This document shows positions 7,479 through 12,718 of a stretch of 12,718 nt of DNA, piece by piece. The stretch's first letter is position 1. Each line of letters starts with the position of its first letter. The stretch covers positions 1 to 12,718 of the forward strand of contig JAOXYC010183023.1 in the NCBI GenBank assembly GCA_028565715.1, written 5' to 3'. Position numbers and translations under genes: made by a program. The notes beneath the pieces are model-generated. The model saw nothing but the letters and a program-made list of their open reading frames with translations, had not been told where the DNA came from and searched no databases. Origin of the DNA: Phoronis pallida (Eukaryota; Phoronida; Phoronidae).

Positions 7479-9626
7479 TTGAATATTTAATGGCTGTATT
7501 CCATTTGTGTGATAAAAAATTAACTATTTACTATGGATAGTCTAGAATGACTTGCTGATCAGCCCATTTGTGTTTTAGTACGTAAAATGCTCAATAGGTG
7601 TCAGTGTAACAGGGATGTAAAATTACATCTTCATTATCATGAGGGGAAACCTTCATAGCTCTAAAGGATAGTATGATACTAAATTAGAAAAAAAAAATTA
7701 CCGACTGTCACTTTAATTTTAATTTTTATGATAAGTTTTAAGTCTTAAAAGGATTAAAACCTTTATTCCTGAAAATGATTGAAACATTTTTTGATTTTTT
7801 TTTTCGACATTCATCTTTAAATTAGACAAAAGTGTTTTTTAGCACAGAATTCATGTTGTGACTCGATGTTTTATTTTGTTGGCATCCCATTAAAAGACCT
7901 ATTCATATGTGAATTTATAGATATATTGGGAGCCTTATATCCAGACACCAGGTGAACTTTATTTGTGTACATTAATTTGAAAAACCTATTGTCTGATGTT
8001 TACATTGCAATGGCACTCTATTGACTCAACATGTTAAAAATGCTCACCGTCTATGGGACACAGTTTATGCCTGTTTCCAAGGTTAAAAGTTAGCTCCACT
8101 CCTTGAGTCATCCTGGGTCTCTAGATAATTCCTGTATCTGAGATGGCTGATAAGAAAGGTCTTACCTACTAAACATTGTCACTGCTGTCACGCTTAGGTA
8201 AACATACTCAATACAAGTCTGTATAAAGCTCTGTTCTCTTTATCTTTGCCTAAAGGCTCAATATTAAATCGTGAAGGGACTGAGTAGTGTTATACCTGTA
8301 CCTGTTACTGCCATATCTTTATATCTCGTTAACAGGTGAGGTGGGTTGGTTTTCAACCAGTTTTATGTTAGTTTGAACTCTCTTGACTGCATCTTGACAC
8401 TTTTTATGGCATGGATATTTTGAATTCAGACACACTTTGAATGATTTGGGTATTGAAATGGTTGGGATTAATCTAGACCCAGAACTATGAGGATCAGTCA
8501 TCAAATGGCAGGCAAGGGCAGGGTGATAGCAATCTTGGTGGTCAATCTATCCTTTTTGCCTCATGTAATCAGAACCTAAATTTCACAAATTATGTAAGTC
8601 ATTTGCTGGTTTTAAATGCTGCAAATAAGTGGTGTGTAGTTATATTTCATTAGTTGATTTTCCTGAAAGGTACTGTGTATAGTGATGGAAATGATGAAGT
8701 TGGATTCTTTAAGAATTTAGGTCATGTCAGTTATATCCCGATTATACTGGTTGTTGACTGCATTATAATTCCCTAAAGGTGTAAATTTTTTATCAATGAA
8801 ATGAGTTTTAATGAACAGTTTGGAACTTTTCTTATAGCTTACGAAATAAATCTTTACGTTTTTTTACTGCATTAGGCCATCCCAATGTATCTGTCCACAA
8901 AGCTTGACATCATTTTGCATCACATTACGTGCCTTGCTTTAGTAAGCCAAAGCCATTCATGCACATGAAATCAGAAAACAGATGAAGAACATTGATTTCT
9001 TATGGAGAGACCTCAATCATTTCTACCTGGCTTACTAATACCTTGTTATGTTAACCTGCACATACATACAGTCAATGTTATTGCTTACTATACCCACTGT
9101 CTGATCAGTGGGCTAAATATTGAATGTTTTTCCACATCGTTACTGAGTCGTTACTGAATGGTATAGTCTCCTCATTGTCTGTATTGTTGCAATGGAATGC
9201 CTGGAATCAGAAAGTCAGGGGATTCGATAATATTTGTCTGGTTTTAGATCGAATTTATTGGGACATTTATGTTATCAAAAATATAATATATCTTGAGCAG
9301 TTGTCGGGTTGGGTTTTGGTGACGTATGTTTGATGGTTAGCTGATTTCATTTAGAACTTCGGCAATGGTGGTTTTTAGATTACATGTGTTGTCATCAAAA
9401 TCACCAGAAAAATAACTTACCTTTCGCGACCAATTGATGGACGTGGTTGCAGCAATGTTGGGTGGTTCACGGATTCTTGTTTATAGATTCCTTGGGTGGT
9501 TTAACCATTTTGTTTTAAATCATTCATAAATTAACCAGCATTAGTAAGCAATTGGCTCAAATGCATGTAATATAGCTACCTATTACTGGTAGTAAGTGTA
9601 GCCAATCAATACCCAGGAAATGAGGG

Positions 9627-9640
9627 CCCATATGGGTCAC
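9627..9640. repeat. Small palindrome CCCATATGGG joined to GGGTCAC
   Basis: CCCATATGGG (9627-9636) is a perfect 10-bp palindrome whose last three bases start a GGGTCAC word (9634-9640), the same word that clusters at 10868-11207. It resembles a CArG-like site only loosely. No function can be claimed. Confidence 0.25.
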
Positions 9641-10867
9641 ATCACTTATAGGTGTACAATTCTCATCTTGACTTTGAATGTCAAATTATCAACTTTGATC
9701 AATTTCTCTTTCGAACTACAAAATGGTAATTTCTCGTAGTCAGTAAATACATGCAGGAGACACCATCCTCTACTGAAAATTTACCTGTCATTCAAATAGC
9801 AGGTCTTGAGCCACAGTATTTTTGAGATCTTTTTCTTTTACAAAGTGTTAATATTTTGGAATTTCGTCATACCCCTGAAAAATCCATGTTTAAAATGGGC
9901 AAAAAACCTTAATCATCCTCATTCGCGAAGAATAAATGATTAGAATACTGTCTGAAGTAACCTTGATGTAGGCTATTATATTTTTTGTAGTTAAAAATCA
10001 AACCTAGTGTAAATGTAGAGTGTGTTTGCAATACAAGTGTTAGAAATACGTTGAGCATATTTGCTACACATGTCTAAATCTCACCGATGAGTCACCTCTA
10101 GTGTTTCCTATTGCTTATTTCAATGAGGTACTCCAATACTTTTAATTACTAATCTCCGGTTTCAAACTAACTTAATTGATTCTTTCCAGACACTTCATAG
10201 ACACATCATTGAACTTCTTGAATCATAAGCTCAGTTTTCTTACTTGTGTCTCACATAGCGTTTGTATTAACCTTTTGTTAAATTTATGAGTTTTATCAGC
10301 GGAAATGAAAGGTTAAGTTCATTCAGTTAATTTCTTATCAACAGTTGGTTATCACTTTGAATGGATGAGAGAAGCTTTTTCTGAACCATTTGCTAGGTGA
10401 TAAGGACTTCATATTGATAAATTAGACCAGAATGATTGTGCTATGTGAAGGTATCTGCATTGTGGGAATTTATGAACGATTTTGCCGAGACAGAGGATAC
10501 TTAAGTGCTGATAAAGCCTCATAGTTGTTAATGGATATCGAAGATCGTAAATTCTAGACGAAATTGCCTTGCACGCACTCTTCTATTAATAAAAAAGATC
10601 AATTTGCTCGGATTAAGTGAAGCGAGACGTCTAGTGCGTTTTACAGCAAATCATTAAAGAATGAGCATGAGGCACCTGTATTAAAATCATCTGAACATTG
10701 CATGCGCATTCAACGGGATCAGTCAACGATGCATATTATCTTTTGTTGTAAGTTGGCGGCAAATCATAGACCGTGATTATTAATCATTGTCAAGAACATA
10801 TGTTGTTTTATGCAGTGTAGACTTCATAAAAACTACAGCTCATTAGTTGACAGCTTTATCTGAATGT

Positions 10868-11207
10868 GGGTCACACGACTGGCCAACTAGTGGACAACAA
10901 GTGTTTCACACGCGTTTCACATGGTCGACCTTGTGCATATTTGAAATCAGTCGTCGTTTTTCACTTTTTAATGGAAACTGCAGCTTTTTGATTGTCAAAG
11001 TCTATGGCATTCTGAGCCAAACTGATATTTGGGTCACAGTATCAATTTAACGGTAATTTTGGTCAGACAGGGTCACGTTTCCCATTTGACAGTTTTTACT
11101 TGGTAAACGCTTGTAAACCCTGTTCACATTAATTTGTGGGTTCTGCAATAGTCTATAACTTCATTATTATAGCTGGAGTAGTATGCAGGTATCTTCATGT
11201 GGGTCAC
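10868..11207 (+). promoter_or_regulatory. Cluster of GGGTCAC words, nuclear-receptor half-site-like
   Basis: GGGTCAC occurs at 10868-10874, 11031-11037, 11070-11076 and 11201-11207, all on the plus strand. At 11060-11075 TGGTCA and GGGTCA form a direct repeat with a 4-base spacer (DR4), the layout used by several nuclear-receptor dimers. The sequences around 10861-10900 and 11192-11235 also share GTGGGTCACAC followed later by AGTGGACAA, so part of the cluster may come from an old duplication rather than selection. An intronic enhancer is only a possibility. Confidence 0.25.
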
Positions 11208-11520
11208 ACTGTTGCAAGCTTATTAAGTGGACAAGTGGTCTTTAGTAATCATTATAACCCAGGCTACTGCATAAAGAGGTTTCGATTGACCACTTTGCAG
11301 TTGATGGATGGGATCCAATATTCTGTGTATCTCATCTTGCTGGATTCTGGACAAGTGATTCTATTGCACTGATTGTAAACAGGATTATAAAGCTAGAAGA
11401 TATGTGGGATTTGCACTTTTAATGCCATCTGTTATTACTGAGAGTGCTAGCAGTTTTCAATCTTTTCATAACATCAATTGTGTTGAAAGGGAGAACACAT
11501 AAAAGAACTGACTTCACTTT

Positions 11521-11605
11521 CACATCTAGGTTTCGAACCATCAAGGTATTCATTCACAAGGCTTGTTTGTTAATCTAATGGTCTAGACACCCATCTGTGG
11601 ATGTG
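11521..11605 (-). mobile_element. Possible tRNA-derived remnant with intact B box
   Basis: On the minus strand GGTTCGAAACC (11539-11529) matches the RNA polymerase III B box exactly. About 40-55 bp upstream lies GTCTAGACCATTAGATTA, which is D-arm-like but not a good A box. CACATC at 11605-11600 (minus) could pair with GATGTG at 11526-11521 as an outer stem, although the spacing is about 10 nt too long for a normal tRNA. A SINE fragment is possible, and chance is not excluded. Confidence 0.28.
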
Positions 11606-12049
11606 TATTGGACCTTTATGAATTCAACAAACATTGCATATTAATGGGACAATTGACATTAGAAGCTGAGTGCAACCGAAACTTGCATTATTCTATGAAA
11701 TAATCATTGAATTGAAAAGTTTACAAATGTTTCATTATTTGTAAATTGCATGATAAGTTTTCACCACATCAATAGTGATTTTGGTGATTGGAATTTTTGC
11801 CCTGAAGTGATTGGTTATGACTGGTCAATATTGTCATCTGAATCCTGATAATATCTTGATCTACTGATGACATTGGTCAGTGACATCTGTGTAACAGTAG
11901 GCCAGTGGACTTTGGCCCCTGTGATCTCTTGGACTAATCTGTTTGTTTAGTTATACAGTCTCCAAACAGAAACATCCTTCTAGATCTACATTTAGAACAG
12001 CCAGCCTTTTGGCTTTACCAGACATCTACAGGAGTAACCGAGTGGGCAT

Positions 12050-12099
12050 TTGCCAGAAATCGTAAGATTTATACAGCCTGATATTGCCAGAAATCTTAC
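12050..12099. repeat. Direct and inverted short repeats built on TTGCCAGAAAT
   Basis: TTGCCAGAAAT occurs at 12050-12060 and 12084-12094, and shorter GCCAGAA copies follow near 12103-12109 and 12144-12151. Overlapping these, GTAAGATTT (12062-12070) and AAATCTTAC (12091-12099) form a perfect 9-bp inverted repeat. The pattern suggests local duplication or a protein-binding cluster. I recognise no element. Confidence 0.45.
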
Positions 12100-12426
12100 T
12101 TTTGCCAGAACTAGTGGAGATTTCGGTCAAGACTATAGCCAGCTTAGCCAGAAGCAATACACAGCCAGGCCAATACAGACCACTCATTGTAGTGTGGCAG
12201 TGCTGGCCACAACATTGTGGCATGTTTTGATTACTGTCAGTGTTTTGAGTGGTAGCAAATATCCTGTACGCTCTGCATGAGTCAAAACAGTCAACTATAA
12301 ACACACAGTTCGACACTTTATCACCAATCAGTGTCCGGTGAACACTCAATTGTAGAGTGCGATACTTTAAACTCAATCACCGCTTTTTATTCTCAACAGT
12401 CAATTGTCAACAATTCTGTCTGGAAA

Positions 12427-12462
12427 TCGGATACTGGTTTAAACTCGGATACTGGTTTAAAC
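12427..12462 (+). repeat. Perfect tandem duplication of an 18-bp unit
   Basis: TCGGATACTGGTTTAAAC is present twice head to tail (12427-12444 and 12445-12462) without mismatch, followed by TCG of a third copy. The unit length is a multiple of three and stays in frame with an open frame at 12331-12624 (SDTGLN repeated), but that frame has no recognisable similarity, so coding is unproven. The identity of the copies points to a recent duplication. Confidence 0.85.
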
Positions 12463-12499
12463 TCGAGCTTTGAACTGAGTTCCCAAGTATTCCTGCTGT

Positions 12500-12718
12500 T
12501 CTCAACGGTGGTGCTAAAACAATTAATCTCAAGAAAAAACTCTGCCGCGCTGTGTGAACCTGTTACTCATTCGGAACCGTTGATTGCTAGAGCTTGTGTA
12601 GAGCCGCGTTCAGCTGTTTTGTGAGGAATGTTATCATCGAATGAACTGATTGGAGCAGCCGTTCTATTTTCAAAAGATATTTCTACAAATGAGTGAAGAT
12701 AGTGGTGTTTTTGAAAGA
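12500..12718 (+). other. CpG-richer end segment, possible alternative first exon
   Basis: Compared with the preceding intron, this stretch has more CpG (for example GCCGCG near 12543-12548 and GAGCCGCG near 12601-12608). An ATG at 12689 opens ten codons to the window edge (MSEDSGVFER), with the last in-frame stop at 12647-12649. It has C at -3, a weak start context. An internal promoter and alternative first exon of the RAPGEF gene would fit, as would unrelated sequence. The window cuts it off before any donor. Confidence 0.15.

Larger units (their letters stand above)
7393..12718 (+). other. Long RAPGEF intron, acceptor beyond the window
   Basis: From the donor at 7393 to the window end, no segment resembling the next PDZ-GEF residues (an FGKR-like start followed by a CxxLEPSE-type segment) is visible. 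The intron is therefore at least 5.3 kb, or alternative exons within it are unrecognised. Open frames at 8319-8504 minus, 9124-9333, 10847-11050, 11136-11372 and 12331-12624 plus, and 12026-12376 minus, show no family similarity and are not annotated as genes. Repeats inside are listed separately. The stretches 7479-9620 and 9641-10860 hold nothing else that I recognise. Confidence 0.75.

Noticed and set aside
8319-8504. 61-codon minus-strand frame with a plausible-looking sequence (MMTDPHSSGSRLIP start)
   Set aside because: It is short and lies within an intron, with no recognisable family and no supporting splice or start context.
12026-12376. 116-codon open frame on the minus strand
   Set aside because: It covers the GCCAGAA repeat cluster and lies opposite other equally long open frames. 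No family similarity is visible.
12331-12624. 97-codon open frame containing SDTGLN twice
   Set aside because: The repeat comes from the 18-bp DNA duplication, not from a recognisable protein repeat. No domain is seen, and it sits inside the RAPGEF intron.
1-12718. CRISPR array, bacterial operon or phage-like system
   Set aside because: No regularly spaced repeats, no Shine-Dalgarno-linked gene series and no long open frames. The spliced PDZ-GEF exons show this is animal nuclear DNA.

Overview
The window is animal nuclear DNA. It is AT-rich, has sparse coding blocks flanked by GT-AG splice signals, and carries tRNA-derived SINE-like repeats and foldback elements. No long open frame spans it, and almost all open frames of 60-116 codons look like chance. 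The organism cannot be named. An invertebrate such as a marine deuterostome is a reasonable guess from intron size and repeat style, but that is inference.

Two protein genes are recognisable. On the minus strand near the left end (635-673) lies what looks like the first coding exon of prefoldin subunit 1. It is 13 codons long, preceded by an in-frame stop and followed by a splice donor, and its intron 1 runs off the left edge. That intron holds a large imperfect inverted repeat (211-563) with arms of about 165 bp. On the plus strand, three consecutive exons (5089-5230, 5741-5868, 7309-7392) encode the N-terminus of a Rap guanine-nucleotide exchange factor of the PDZ-GEF type (RAPGEF2/RAPGEF6 family), including the start of its first cyclic-nucleotide-binding-like domain. 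All three junctions agree in phase. The 93 residues from the inferred start methionine align without a gap to the vertebrate N-terminus as I recall it. The 5' exon(s) lie somewhere upstream, and the next coding exon is not found before the window ends, so about 5.3 kb at the right is intron.

Layout: 1-634 prefoldin intron 1 with the foldback; 635-673 prefoldin exon 1; 674 to about 5088 the space between the divergent genes, which must hold the prefoldin promoter and perhaps RAPGEF 5' non-coding exons, plus a second foldback (1350-1457) and a tRNA-Leu-like SINE (1781-2002); 5089-7392 RAPGEF exons and two introns; 7393-12718 the long RAPGEF intron with a decayed tRNA-like element beside the donor, scattered short repeats, a perfect 18-bp tandem duplication (12427-12462) and a cluster of GGGTCA half-sites (10868-11207).

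The two genes have no known joint function. Prefoldin is a cytosolic co-chaperone for actin and tubulin, while PDZ-GEF activates Rap at membranes and junctions. I found no convincing new system. The best leads are the possible N-terminal extension of the RAPGEF, the divergent gene arrangement, and the intronic foldback, which would form a long RNA hairpin.
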